A DNA stretch of 64,000 nucleotides. Origin: Sphingobacterium tenebrionis. GTDB lineage: Bacteria; Bacteroidota; Bacteroidia; Sphingobacteriales; Sphingobacteriaceae. Where the stretch lies: contig NZ_JAYLLN010000006.1 of NCBI RefSeq assembly GCF_037126265.1, positions 1-64,000 on the forward strand, read 5' to 3'. The translations under genes and the position numbers were made by a program. Below are positions 26,385 to 35,542 of the stretch, piece by piece. Position 1 is the stretch's first letter; each line of letters starts with the position of its first letter. The notes beneath the pieces were generated by a model. That model was not told the origin of the DNA, searched no databases, and saw nothing but the letters and a program-made list of their open reading frames with translations.

Positions 26385-26410
26385 GCAAAATTTTATCTTA
26401 CGTATCCAGC

Positions 26411-29149
26411 ATGGACAATATGACATATTTGAGTAATGCCGATTCGAGTTACATCGACGGGTTATATCAATCGTACAAAGCAGACCCGAACTCCGTAGAC
26501 TTCGGTTGGCAGAAATTTTTCGAAGGATTTGATTTCGGACAAGGTGCAGACCCAGGCACTGTTGCAGCTGATAATGTTTCAGAACACGCGTTAAAAGAAA
26601 TTGACGTATTGAACATGATCCATGGTTACAGAGACCGTGGACACCTTTTCACACACACAAACCCTGTACGCGAGCGTCGTAAATACTACCCTGGCAAAGA
26701 GTTGGAGACCTTTGGTCTTTCCGAGTCCGATATGGACACGGTGTTCAACGCTGGTGTAGAGGTAGGCTTAGGTCCTGCGAAACTACGTGATATCCGCCAA
26801 TTAATCGAAGATACCTATTGTGAATCTATCGGTGCGGAATTCAAATATATCCGTAACCCTGAAAAAATCAAATGGTTGCAAGACCGTATGGAAGCGGATA
26901 GAAACAAACCCAATTATTCCATCGATCAGAAAAAACGCATCTTCAAGAAATTGAACCGTGCTGTCGTTTTTGAAAGCTTTTTGGGTACTAAATTCTTAGG
27001 TCAAAAACGTTTCTCCCTAGAGGGTGCAGAAAGTTTGATTCCGGCATTGGATTCGGTGATCGAAACTGGAGCAAGCTTGGGTATTCAGGAATTCATGATC
27101 GGAATGGCTCACCGTGGTCGTTTGAACGTGCTTTCCAACATCATGGGTAAACCATACAAAACCATCTTCTCCGAATTTGAAGGTAAGATGTATGCGGAAG
27201 AAGATCCGGAATTACAATTTGGTGGTGATGTGAAGTACCACTTAGGTTATTCTTCGGATGTTACCACTGAAGATGGAAAACACATTCATTTATCTTTAGC
27301 ACCAAACCCTTCTCACCTAGAAACTGTAGATCCGATCGTTGAAGGTATTACACGTTCTAAGATCGATATGAAATACGATGGTGATTCTTCCAAGATTGCA
27401 CCGATCTTAATCCATGGTGATGCAGCTATCGCTGGTCAAGGGGTGGTATACGAAGTTACACAGATGTCGAAGCTTGAAGGATACCGCACTGGTGGTACCA
27501 TTCATATCGTTATCAACAACCAAGTTGGATTTACGACCAACTATAAAGATGCACGTTCTGGCACCTATTGTACAGACGTAGCAAAAATCTCTTCCTCACC
27601 TGTATTCCATGTGAATGGTGATGATGTAGAAGCAGTAGTTTATGCGATTAATCTTGCGGTAGAATACCGTCAAAAATATAAGACCGATGTTTACATCGAT
27701 CTATTATGTTACCGTCGTTATGGCCATAATGAGGCTGATGAACCTAAATTCACACAGCCATTATTGTACAAAGCCATTGAAAAGCATCCGAACCCGAAAG
27801 AGGTTTATGCTAAAAAATTAATCGACGAGAAATCGGTGGATACGGAGTACTCCAAAGCGATTGAAAAAGAATTCAAGGATTATCTGCAGGAGCAATTGGA
27901 TGCTGCCAAAAAAGTAGAGAACCTGGAAGAAGAGATCCCTATGTTTGGTGGTGCTTGGAAAGGATTACATGCCGGTAAAAAAGCAGAGATCCATACCACG
28001 GTTGACACCAAGGTATCTGACAAGGAATTCTTGAAATTGGCTGGTGAGATCACTTCCCTTCCAAAAGACAAGAAGTTTTTCCGTAAGATTTCGAAATTGT
28101 TCGAAGACCGTGCTGCCATGATCAAAAATGACAGTTACGATTGGGCAATGGGCGAGTTAATGGCTTATGCTACTTTATTGGATGAAGGAAAACGCGTTCG
28201 TATCTCCGGACAGGATGTTCAACGTGGTACTTTCTCGCATCGCCATGCCGTATTAACCCTAGAAGATTCAGAAGAAAAATACATCCCATTGGCAAATGTA
28301 AATGGTGGTGAGCGTTTCAATATCTACAACTCCCTACTTTCCGAGTATGCAGTTTTAGGTTTTGAATATGGCTATGCATTGGCTAATCCGCAAGCCCTGA
28401 CCATTTGGGAAGCCCAATTCGGTGACTTCTACAATGGTGCACAAATCATCGTAGACCAATACCTTTCCAGCGCTGAAACCAAATGGAAGCGTTCGAACGG
28501 ATTGGTGATGATGTTGCCTCATGGTATGGAAGGTCAAGGTCCAGAACACTCTTCAGGACGTATTGAGCGTTTCTTGGAATTATGTGCAAACGACAATATG
28601 ATCATTGCCAATTGTACTACACCAGCAAACTACTTCCACTTATTGCGCCGTCAATTAGTTCGAAACTTCCGTAAACCATTGGTCGTATTTACACCGAAGA
28701 GTTTGTTGCGCCACCCGAAAGTGGTTTCTAAATTAACAGACTTTACGAAAGAGAATTTCCAAGAGGTAATCGATGATAGCTACGCAAAACCAACTACGGT
28801 AAAACGCGTATTGTTCTGTTCCGGAAAGATTTATTACGATCTATTGGAAAAACAACAGGCGGATAAACGTACAGATGTAGCAATCGTGAGGATAGAACAA
28901 ATTTATCCGGCACCAGTCGAGCAATTGCAAGCGATCCATAAGCGCTATAAAAATGCCAAAGAATTTATCTGGGTTCAGGAGGAAAATGAGAACATGGGTG
29001 CTTGGCCATATTACTGCCGTACCTTACGCAGAACGGATATTGAATTCACGGATTATATCGCACGTACAGCAAGCGGTAGCCCAGCTACAGGTTACATGAA
29101 AAAACACGTAGCACAACAAGAAGCAATAATTAACAAATCATTCGAATAA
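26411..29149 (+). CDS. sucA: 2-oxoglutarate dehydrogenase E1 component
   Basis: SucA is the thiamine-diphosphate-dependent decarboxylase of the TCA-cycle 2-oxoglutarate dehydrogenase complex. The 912 residues match the family, with the N-terminal E2-binding segment YIDGLYQSYKADPNSVDFGW, MAHRGRLNVLSN (about 233), HGDAAIAGQGVVYE, CYRRYGHNEADEP and the C-terminal SGSPATGYMKKHVAQQ. It is followed by sucB after a short gap with a hairpin. The E3 subunit (lpdA) is not in the window. Confidence 0.97.
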   Translation: MDNMTYLSNADSSYIDGLYQSYKADPNSVDFGWQKFFEGFDFGQGADPGTVAADNVSEHALKEIDVLNMIHGYRDRGHLFTHTNPVRERRKYYPGKELETFGLSESDMDTVFNAGVEVGLGPAKLRDIRQLIEDTYCESIGAEFKYIRNPEKIKWLQDRMEADRNKPNYSIDQKKRIFKKLNRAVVFESFLGTKFLGQKRFSLEGAESLIPALDSVIETGASLGIQEFMIGMAHRGRLNVLSNIMGKPYKTIFSEFEGKMYAEEDPELQFGGDVKYHLGYSSDVTTEDGKHIHLSLAPNPSHLETVDPIVEGITRSKIDMKYDGDSSKIAPILIHGDAAIAGQGVVYEVTQMSKLEGYRTGGTIHIVINNQVGFTTNYKDARSGTYCTDVAKISSSPVFHVNGDDVEAVVYAINLAVEYRQKYKTDVYIDLLCYRRYGHNEADEPKFTQPLLYKAIEKHPNPKEVYAKKLIDEKSVDTEYSKAIEKEFKDYLQEQLDAAKKVENLEEEIPMFGGAWKGLHAGKKAEIHTTVDTKVSDKEFLKLAGEITSLPKDKKFFRKISKLFEDRAAMIKNDSYDWAMGELMAYATLLDEGKRVRISGQDVQRGTFSHRHAVLTLEDSEEKYIPLANVNGGERFNIYNSLLSEYAVLGFEYGYALANPQALTIWEAQFGDFYNGAQIIVDQYLSSAETKWKRSNGLVMMLPHGMEGQGPEHSSGRIERFLELCANDNMIIANCTTPANYFHLLRRQLVRNFRKPLVVFTPKSLLRHPKVVSKLTDFTKENFQEVIDDSYAKPTTVKRVLFCSGKIYYDLLEKQQADKRTDVAIVRIEQIYPAPVEQLQAIHKRYKNAKEFIWVQEENENMGAWPYYCRTLRRTDIEFTDYIARTASGSPATGYMKKHVAQQEAIINKSFE

Positions 29150-29161
29150 ACAAAATGTTAG

Positions 29162-29201
29162 ACCGTCCGTTATATATAAGGAATATGTAACGGACGGTTT
29201 T
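29162..29201 (+). terminator. Hairpin with T tract between sucA and sucB
   Basis: ACCGTCCGTTA at 29162-29172 pairs perfectly with TAACGGACGGT at 29188-29198, followed by TTTT. It has a 15-base loop. As it lies inside the 65-base gap between two subunit genes it may be a partial terminator or processing site that sets the sucA to sucB ratio. Confidence 0.7.
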
Positions 29202-29214
29202 AAAAAAGAACTAT

Positions 29215-30468
29215 ATGAGCTTAGAAATCAAAGTGCCTTCGGTAGGCGAATCAATCACCGAGGTAACCTTGGCCCAATGGCTAAAACAAGATGGCGATTA
29301 CGTTGAAATGGACGAGAATATTGCCGAATTGGAATCAGACAAAGCAACGTTTGAATTACCAGCAGAGAAAGCTGGTATCCTACGTATCATCGCACAAGAG
29401 GGTGATACCTTAGAGATCGGAGCTGTTGTATGTACCATTGAAGAAGGCGATGCTCCTGCTGCTGGTGGATCTGAGAAATCAGAAGCCGCTCCAGCGAAGG
29501 AAGAAGCTGCTGCACCTGCAAAAGGCGAAACTGCTGCATCGGTTGATGAAAACCCAGATAGCTATGCTGCTGGCACCGCATCTCCTGCTGCTGCAAAAAT
29601 CCTTAGGGAAAAAGGTATCGATCCTTCCAGCATCAAGGGAACTGGTAAAGATGGAAGAATCACCAAAGAAGATGCTGAAAAAGCTCAAGCATCTGCTCCA
29701 AAAGCAGAATCAAAACCTGCCGCTGCACCTGCCGCTGCAAAACCTGCAGCTCCTGCTGTAGCTGGTGAACGTGCTGAACGTCGTGAAAAAATGAGTTCAT
29801 TGCGTAAAACCATCGCTAAGCGTTTGGTAGCAGTGAAGAACGAAACGGCTATGTTGACTACGTTCAACGAAGTGAACATGCAGCCGATTATGGATCTAAG
29901 AGCGAAATACAAAGACTCTTTCAAAGAGAAACACGGTATCGGACTAGGATTCATGTCTTTCTTCACTAAAGCGGTAACAACTGCCTTGAAAGAATGGCCT
30001 GCAGTAAATGCTCGTATCGATGAAAATGAAATCGTTTATTCTGATTTCGCTGATGTTTCCATCGCTGTTTCTGCACCTAAAGGATTGGTAGTACCAGTGA
30101 TCAGAAATGCAGATGCGATGTCTCTTCACCAAATTGAAAAAGCAATTGCTGAATTGGCTGGAAAAGCACGCGACAATAAATTAACAATCGACGAAATGAC
30201 CGGTGGTACATTTACCATTACCAATGGTGGTGTATTCGGATCCATGATGTCTACACCTATCATCAATGCACCTCAATCAGCTATTTTAGGTATGCACAAC
30301 ATCATTCAACGCCCTATCGCGGAGAATGGTCAAGTGGTAATCCGTCCGATGATGTACATTGCACTTTCTTATGACCACCGTATCATCGACGGTCGTGAGT
30401 CGGTAAGCTTCTTGGTACGTGTTAAACAATTGTTGGAAGATCCAGCTCGTTTATTGTTGGAAGTATAA
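29215..30468 (+). CDS. sucB: 2-oxoglutarate dehydrogenase E2 (dihydrolipoyl succinyltransferase)
   Basis: SucB carries the lipoyl arm and transfers the succinyl group to CoA. The 417 residues hold a lipoyl domain with ELESDKATFELP (lipoyl Lys43), an Ala/Pro/Lys/Glu-rich linker (about 80-115), an E1/E3-binding domain (AAKILREKGIDPSSIKGTGK), a second Ala/Pro linker and the catalytic domain ending YDHRIIDGRE with His388 and Asp392. It is the second gene of sucAB, with a terminator 20 bases after its stop. Confidence 0.96.
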   Translation: MSLEIKVPSVGESITEVTLAQWLKQDGDYVEMDENIAELESDKATFELPAEKAGILRIIAQEGDTLEIGAVVCTIEEGDAPAAGGSEKSEAAPAKEEAAAPAKGETAASVDENPDSYAAGTASPAAAKILREKGIDPSSIKGTGKDGRITKEDAEKAQASAPKAESKPAAAPAAAKPAAPAVAGERAERREKMSSLRKTIAKRLVAVKNETAMLTTFNEVNMQPIMDLRAKYKDSFKEKHGIGLGFMSFFTKAVTTALKEWPAVNARIDENEIVYSDFADVSIAVSAPKGLVVPVIRNADAMSLHQIEKAIAELAGKARDNKLTIDEMTGGTFTITNGGVFGSMMSTPIINAPQSAILGMHNIIQRPIAENGQVVIRPMMYIALSYDHRIIDGRESVSFLVRVKQLLEDPARLLLEV

Positions 30469-30486
30469 TTCCTACCAGATATAAGG

Positions 30487-30519
30487 AAAAGGCAGTCGAA
30501 TTAAATCGGCTGCCTTTTT
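30487..30519 (+). terminator. Terminator of the sucAB operon
   Basis: AAGGCAGTCGA at 30489-30499 pairs with TCGGCTGCCTT at 30506-30516, eleven pairs with one G-U, followed by a T run. Confidence 0.9.
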
Positions 30520-30544
30520 CTATTTTATTGCTATATTGCCGCCT

Positions 30545-31555
30545 ATGAAGGCTTCATCATTCCAAAAACTAACCCTTATCCTGTTTTCTGTTTTCTTGGG
30601 GATACATACGGTTTCTGCCCAAAACATCGGATTAAAAGTAGATTTTCTTGGCTACGCAGATAATAGGGAATATAAAGCGCCTTATACCCAGGCGAAGACA
30701 TTTTTTGGAGCGACCATCTCCCCCAAACTCTATTTTCAACTGGAGGAAAACCACCGACTGTATGGCGGGGTGCATTTCAATCAGGAATTTGGAATAAACA
30801 AGGAAAACAAAAGCCGAATAAACCCCATCGCTTATTACAATTATAAAACCGAACATATTGATTTTGCGCTAGGATTTATCCCTCGCTATGAACGAACCAA
30901 GGATATTCATCGCATGGTGCTAGCGGATACTTTTCAATACGACCGGCCTAATCTGGAAGGGATGTATTTTCAGTACAAGAAGAATGGTTTCCAGCAGGCG
31001 GTATTTATTGATTGGACCAGCAAACAGGGGTACAGTCATCGGGAACAGTTTATTGCAGGGATATCCGGAAAATACCAGACCGGTATTTTCTATGTTCAGA
31101 ATGAAGGAATCTTATACCATAATGCCCTGACATCCAACGATAGTATTGATGAACATATCCAGGACAATGCGGTGGTGATGTTAAGGTTAGGACTGGATCT
31201 GAGTGACAAAACGCTGTTAGATTCCTTGACTTTGGATGCTGGAGCTACCTATGGATTCGACCGCGTAAGATCGGTGTATGACATGCAGAAATCACCGGGT
31301 TTTATAGCTAATCTTTACCTGGGCTATAAGCGGTTTTTCTTGGCGAATAGTCTCTATTTGGGGAAAGCGGTAAACCTACCTCAGGGAGATCCTTTCTACC
31401 ATCGCGATACCTATAACCGATTGGATCTGGGTTGGATCCCTTTCCAAACGGATAGAATAGAAGGAAAGTTTTCAGCTTCCTTCCATATTTCGGATGGTTT
31501 CTTTGATAACCAGCAACAGTTTACCCTCCGGTATCGATTCGGGAAGGATTGGTAA
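30545..31555 (+). CDS. Predicted outer-membrane beta-barrel protein of unknown function
   Basis: The 336 residues start MKASSFQKLTLILFSVFLGI with a signal peptide cleaved near HTVSA-QN. The rest shows alternating aromatic strands such as RLYGGVHFNQEFG and HIDFALGFIPRYERT, and ends in an aromatic-rich strand with FTLRYRFGKDW, as expected of a beta-barrel. I do not recognise a named family. The ATG at 30545 is preferred over an upstream in-frame TTG because it gives a standard signal peptide. It follows the sucB terminator and is convergent with the sulfatase genes, with only 8 bases between stops. Confidence 0.75.
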   Translation: MKASSFQKLTLILFSVFLGIHTVSAQNIGLKVDFLGYADNREYKAPYTQAKTFFGATISPKLYFQLEENHRLYGGVHFNQEFGINKENKSRINPIAYYNYKTEHIDFALGFIPRYERTKDIHRMVLADTFQYDRPNLEGMYFQYKKNGFQQAVFIDWTSKQGYSHREQFIAGISGKYQTGIFYVQNEGILYHNALTSNDSIDEHIQDNAVVMLRLGLDLSDKTLLDSLTLDAGATYGFDRVRSVYDMQKSPGFIANLYLGYKRFFLANSLYLGKAVNLPQGDPFYHRDTYNRLDLGWIPFQTDRIEGKFSASFHISDGFFDNQQQFTLRYRFGKDW

Positions 31556-31563
31556 TTTTTCCC

Positions 31564-33492
31564 CTATTTGGCAGTTAGTTTATTATGGATCATCCGGTAA
31601 TTGTATTGTTGGATGAATGCCTGGACCGTAATCTTCATATCTTCCTGTACGTCTGCTTCCTTACCCAATAAGTTCTTCTTCAATAAAGCATCCTGGCGCA
31701 GATTATATAGGGATTTCACCTCATCATTGTCATAGGTCATGAAATAATCGCCTTTGAAAATATTATAGGAGCCACCGCCAATATTACTGATAAGGAAATT
31801 GTTGGTATCCGGTGCAAAGGCATCAAAGCCAAAGGAAAAATAGGCCTGGTCATAGCCCAGGTAATTCAATACGGTAGGCATGATATCGATCTGTTGCACC
31901 AATTTATCCGACATTCCTTTCAGCTCTCCTCCTGGATAATAAAAGATGATAGGAATGGAAAATGAATTGGGTAAAGTATGGTATTCATCGAAAAAACTCA
32001 TACTGGCATGGTCTGCACAGATCACGAACAGGGTATTCTTGTACCAAGGCTTTGTTTTTGCGGTCTCAAAGAAACGTTTCAGGGAATGATCCGCATAGCC
32101 GATCGGTTCATGAAGGGCCAAGGTTCCTTTCGGAAATTTCCCTTCGTACTGTTCAGGGACTTTAAAGGGATGGTGGGAGGATAGGGAAAAGAAACTGCTG
32201 AAGAAAGGTTCTTTTAGGTGATCCATTTCATTGGCCATGTACTGCATAAAGGGTTCATCCCAAATACCCCAGATCCCATCAAAATCTGCATCGTTGTTGT
32301 ATTCCGTTTTTCCGAAATACTTTTTGATACCCGCCAATTGCATGTAAGCGGAAAAGCCCATGCTACCGTTTGGTGCACCATGAAAGAAAGCGGTTTCATA
32401 GCCTTTATCGCCTAATAGTTTGGCGATGCTGGTTGTTTTATTGCCCGAATAGATGGAGAGCACAAACGGTTCTCCGATGGACGGGATTCCGGTAATAACG
32501 GAAGGTAGTGCATCGATGGATTTGCGACCATTGGCATAGGAACGGTTAAAGGTATACGATTGGGTAATCAAGGAATCCAAAAAGGGGGTATAGCCTTTAT
32601 AGTTTCCTCCATCCAATTGTTTATTATAAAAACCAATATGCTCCTTTCCAAAACTTTCCAGGATCAGGAAAACCACATTCAGCTTATTGAAGTTGCTGGA
32701 ATCTTTGGGCTGATGGATAACTGGATAAATGTTTTCCAGGTCTTTTTCGGAAAAATAATTTTTCTCCTTATAGGTCACTGCTTTAAGGGTTTTCAGAACG
32801 GAAAAAGGAGTGTTGAGCACAATGTTCATCTCCTCCGGAGATTTGACATAGTCTCCGGCATTACTCAAGGTAATTGGTCGTGTACTGTGCGCCCATCCTC
32901 CCCTAACGCCTCCAATAAAGAAAAAAGCAACCAGCAGTAGACCTACCGCTTGAACCGCATAGAATGGCCAAGCCAGTTTTTTGGGACGCTGTAATTTGAT
33001 CAGGTCATAACCTTTCGCCAACAACCAGGCGATCAGGACAAATACGATCAGCAGGTACCAGTAATCGATCAGAAAATCTATGGTGAGCCTCAAGAGGTTA
33101 TCTTCGTTAGCGAACTGGCTAAAAACGGTCCCTGTTGTTCTTTTCAGGGTAAAAGGGTAATAGGCATAATCGATAAGGTTCAATCCAATTCCGATGGAAT
33201 TACTGACTACAAATAGCCATTTGCCAACCTTTTGATATTTTGGATGGTATTTGAACGGAATGGGCAAGGCGAACATCAAAATATAAAGGATATTGATGTA
33301 GAAAAGCGCCACAATATCAAAACGGATCCCCCCAAACATCATGTACATCAGCTCACTGGTACTTATCCCAGGAAATTGGCTGAGGTTGATCCAGTAGAAT
33401 CCCAATCGTAATACGGCATAAATTATCAGCATCCCTAGAATTCGTAGGGTAATAGCGATATAGGGTCCGAACCAGCTGTTTAACTTAATCAT
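31564..33492 (-). CDS. LTA-synthase-like membrane sulfatase (second of a pair)
   Basis: The 642 residues have about five N-terminal membrane helices and then an extracytoplasmic alkaline-phosphatase-superfamily domain. Signatures are NVVFLILESFGKEHIGFYN (metal and nucleophile region), SYANGRKSIDALPSVITGIP, AFFHGAPNGSMGF and FVICADHASMSFFDEYH (metal ligands). LtaS-type enzymes transfer phosphoglycerol or phosphoethanolamine from lipids to cell-surface polymers. Gram-negative Bacteroidota lack lipoteichoic acid, so the acceptor is unknown. One base separates it from the upstream paralogue, so they form an operon. Confidence 0.9.
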   Translation of the reverse strand: MIKLNSWFGPYIAITLRILGMLIIYAVLRLGFYWINLSQFPGISTSELMYMMFGGIRFDIVALFYINILYILMFALPIPFKYHPKYQKVGKWLFVVSNSIGIGLNLIDYAYYPFTLKRTTGTVFSQFANEDNLLRLTIDFLIDYWYLLIVFVLIAWLLAKGYDLIKLQRPKKLAWPFYAVQAVGLLLVAFFFIGGVRGGWAHSTRPITLSNAGDYVKSPEEMNIVLNTPFSVLKTLKAVTYKEKNYFSEKDLENIYPVIHQPKDSSNFNKLNVVFLILESFGKEHIGFYNKQLDGGNYKGYTPFLDSLITQSYTFNRSYANGRKSIDALPSVITGIPSIGEPFVLSIYSGNKTTSIAKLLGDKGYETAFFHGAPNGSMGFSAYMQLAGIKKYFGKTEYNNDADFDGIWGIWDEPFMQYMANEMDHLKEPFFSSFFSLSSHHPFKVPEQYEGKFPKGTLALHEPIGYADHSLKRFFETAKTKPWYKNTLFVICADHASMSFFDEYHTLPNSFSIPIIFYYPGGELKGMSDKLVQQIDIMPTVLNYLGYDQAYFSFGFDAFAPDTNNFLISNIGGGSYNIFKGDYFMTYDNDEVKSLYNLRQDALLKKNLLGKEADVQEDMKITVQAFIQQYNYRMIHNKLTAK

Positions 33493-33493
33493 G

Positions 33494-35371
33494 TTAATAA
33501 TTCATAAAGTCTTGGTAGACTTCTTGGTAATATGCTTTTGCAATATTCAAGAGACTATCGGTTTTCGATTTTGGATAGTCCTTGTTTTTCATATAATTGA
33601 TGGAGTTTCCTACTTGATCGTAGGAAATTTCTTGATCCTGCTGAATGATTCCAAAGGAATTTTTGGAATTGTAGAAGGCGATAGAAGGCGTTTGGGGATC
33701 CAGGAGATCTCGGCTCCATCTGTACCGATATGCAGGTATTCCTAATTGCTTGAACAGTGTGGCCAGCAAATCATTCTGGTTACCAATTTTCTCCACTTTT
33801 AACCCTCTGTAGGCAGGTTTGATCACCTCTCCAAAGAAAACCATCGGAATATGGAACCTGTTGGGGTGGGTAATATCAAATTTTTCACTCGGCAAACGGT
33901 GTCCATGATCAGCGACCAGCACAAATAAGGTGTTTTTATACCAGGCTGTTTTTTTGGCCTGTTCCAAGAAGTCCATGATAACGGAATCGGTATAATAAGC
34001 CGTACTCCGAAATTTGTCGGCATTGGATTTATCACCAAATTTATAGCCGTTGTTTAAGGTGAATGGCTCATGGTTGTTCAAAGTGAACAAGCTATAGAAA
34101 AATGGTTGTTTTTCTTTTTGGATATCTTTCAACATCCGATTGAAAACCACATGATCATAAACTCCCCAAGAGGATCGTTCTTCCAATGGATTGAAGTTAT
34201 GGTTATCAATAACCTCTTCCACCCCATGGGCCAACATGTAGGATTTCATATTGTAGAATTCGGATTGCCCACCATGGTAAAAAGCCGACCGATAGCCTAA
34301 GCTATCCAATTCCTGCCCCATTCCTGGGAGGTTCTCATGCTTGTCGATGTATTTGATAATACTTTCTGGCCCTTGGCCCGGAAAAGCACTGAATATACCA
34401 ATGATGCCTTTGTCCGAACGATCGGAAGTGGCGTAGATATGCTGGAAGAATACACCCTGCTGCATTATTTTCTCCAGGTTAGGGCTTACCCCTTTTTCCC
34501 CGCCAAGCGATTCAACCAGATCTGCGGTAAAGCTTTCCAGAACCAATAAAACAATGTTTGGCCGGGTATTGGTCAAGATCTGAAGACTGGAATCTTGGGC
34601 TTGGGTAAAAACAGGTTTTAATATTTCCTTTCTTTCCTCCGGTTCAAAATAGAGATAAGGAGAATGGTTTCTTCTATTGCTGCTGAAATATTCTTTCAAC
34701 AAGGCATATTGGGTATTCACCGCAGCGTGGTTATAGAATGCTTCGGAGGAGAAATAGGCCCTGCTGGGGTTTAGTGGTGCTCTTCCGTATCCTCCGCGGA
34801 TAAAAGTGAACAACAATCCAGCTATAAGAACAAACAGCAACACAACAGCGGTTGGTTTATGGAAATTACGATAGCGCAAGTTCTTGAACAGCGTTGTATA
34901 TAACCAATAGGAAAGTCCTACTCCCAGAATTATCCCCATTATCGGTATGAATATTGGCGTCGATTCTGCAGAAGCTAAAGCGCCCATGGCATCTTCCAGA
35001 ACGGCATCAACAGCACGCTTAGAAATCTTATCCCCCCACTCTCGGTAGATATTCACGTTGATAAACATGGTCAGGAAAAAGAGAATTAAGACCAACATGG
35101 TATATACATGTAATGGCTTCAGCCCCCATCTCATCTTGGGAATAAAATAGGAAAGGAAATAAAAAAGAAAGGGAATAGCGCAGATGTAGGCCGCTACGGA
35201 AAAATCTAGGGATAGTCCATGCCAATAAATCTCCAATACATCCATGAACCCATCTTCTCCGATCTTCTCCGAAAATGAAGCAATAAATACCGCCCTGTCG
35301 ATAAAACAGATGATTAACCAAAAGGCAAAATACCGCAGTAAAATATTGAATTCATGGACAAGTCTTTGCAT
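33494..35371 (-). CDS. LTA-synthase-like membrane sulfatase (first of a pair)
   Basis: The 625 residues begin MQRLVHEFNILLRYFAFWLI and share the domain plan of the following gene: five membrane helices, then NIVLLVLESFTADLVESLGG, IYATSDRSDKGIIGIFSAFP, FYHGGQSEFYNMKSYM and LFVLVADHGHRLPS. The metal ligands Glu, Asp and His are all visible. The ATG at 35371 is chosen because an upstream TTG at 35395 lies inside a TATTTTTG promoter box. The two proteins are clearly paralogous but far from identical, suggesting different substrates. Confidence 0.9.
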   Translation of the reverse strand: MQRLVHEFNILLRYFAFWLIICFIDRAVFIASFSEKIGEDGFMDVLEIYWHGLSLDFSVAAYICAIPFLFYFLSYFIPKMRWGLKPLHVYTMLVLILFFLTMFINVNIYREWGDKISKRAVDAVLEDAMGALASAESTPIFIPIMGIILGVGLSYWLYTTLFKNLRYRNFHKPTAVVLLFVLIAGLLFTFIRGGYGRAPLNPSRAYFSSEAFYNHAAVNTQYALLKEYFSSNRRNHSPYLYFEPEERKEILKPVFTQAQDSSLQILTNTRPNIVLLVLESFTADLVESLGGEKGVSPNLEKIMQQGVFFQHIYATSDRSDKGIIGIFSAFPGQGPESIIKYIDKHENLPGMGQELDSLGYRSAFYHGGQSEFYNMKSYMLAHGVEEVIDNHNFNPLEERSSWGVYDHVVFNRMLKDIQKEKQPFFYSLFTLNNHEPFTLNNGYKFGDKSNADKFRSTAYYTDSVIMDFLEQAKKTAWYKNTLFVLVADHGHRLPSEKFDITHPNRFHIPMVFFGEVIKPAYRGLKVEKIGNQNDLLATLFKQLGIPAYRYRWSRDLLDPQTPSIAFYNSKNSFGIIQQDQEISYDQVGNSINYMKNKDYPKSKTDSLLNIAKAYYQEVYQDFMNY

Positions 35372-35392
35372 GAGTCTTGCTATTTTGACCGC

Positions 35393-35400
35393 CAAAAATA
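35393..35400 (-). promoter_or_regulatory. Promoter -7 box for the sulfatase pair
   Basis: The minus strand reads TATTTTTG, matching TAnnTTTG, 22 bases upstream of the ATG at 35371. Confidence 0.5.
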
Positions 35401-35506
35401 CACTTAATAATCTTTAGCTAACACTTTCTTAACAATAATTTACAATTGGAAGGCTTTCCATGCATTAAATTATACCTCAGGCATGTGAAAAGCGGCGATT
35501 ATTGCG

Positions 35507-35514
35507 TATTTTTG
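35507..35514 (+). promoter_or_regulatory. Promoter -7 box for valS
   Basis: TATTTTTG matches TAnnTTTG, 28 bases before the valS ATG at 35543. Confidence 0.5.
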
Positions 35515-35542
35515 TATCCTTTTAGAATCTATTTAATACGTA

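Noticed and set aside
29387..29761. Gln/Leu/Lys-rich frames overlapping the sucB linker
   Set aside because: They come from the Ala/Pro/Lys-rich codons of the linker read out of frame.
35372..35395. TTG at 35395 as the start of the first sulfatase gene
   Set aside because: The codon is part of the TATTTTTG promoter box. The ATG at 35371 leads directly into the first membrane helix.
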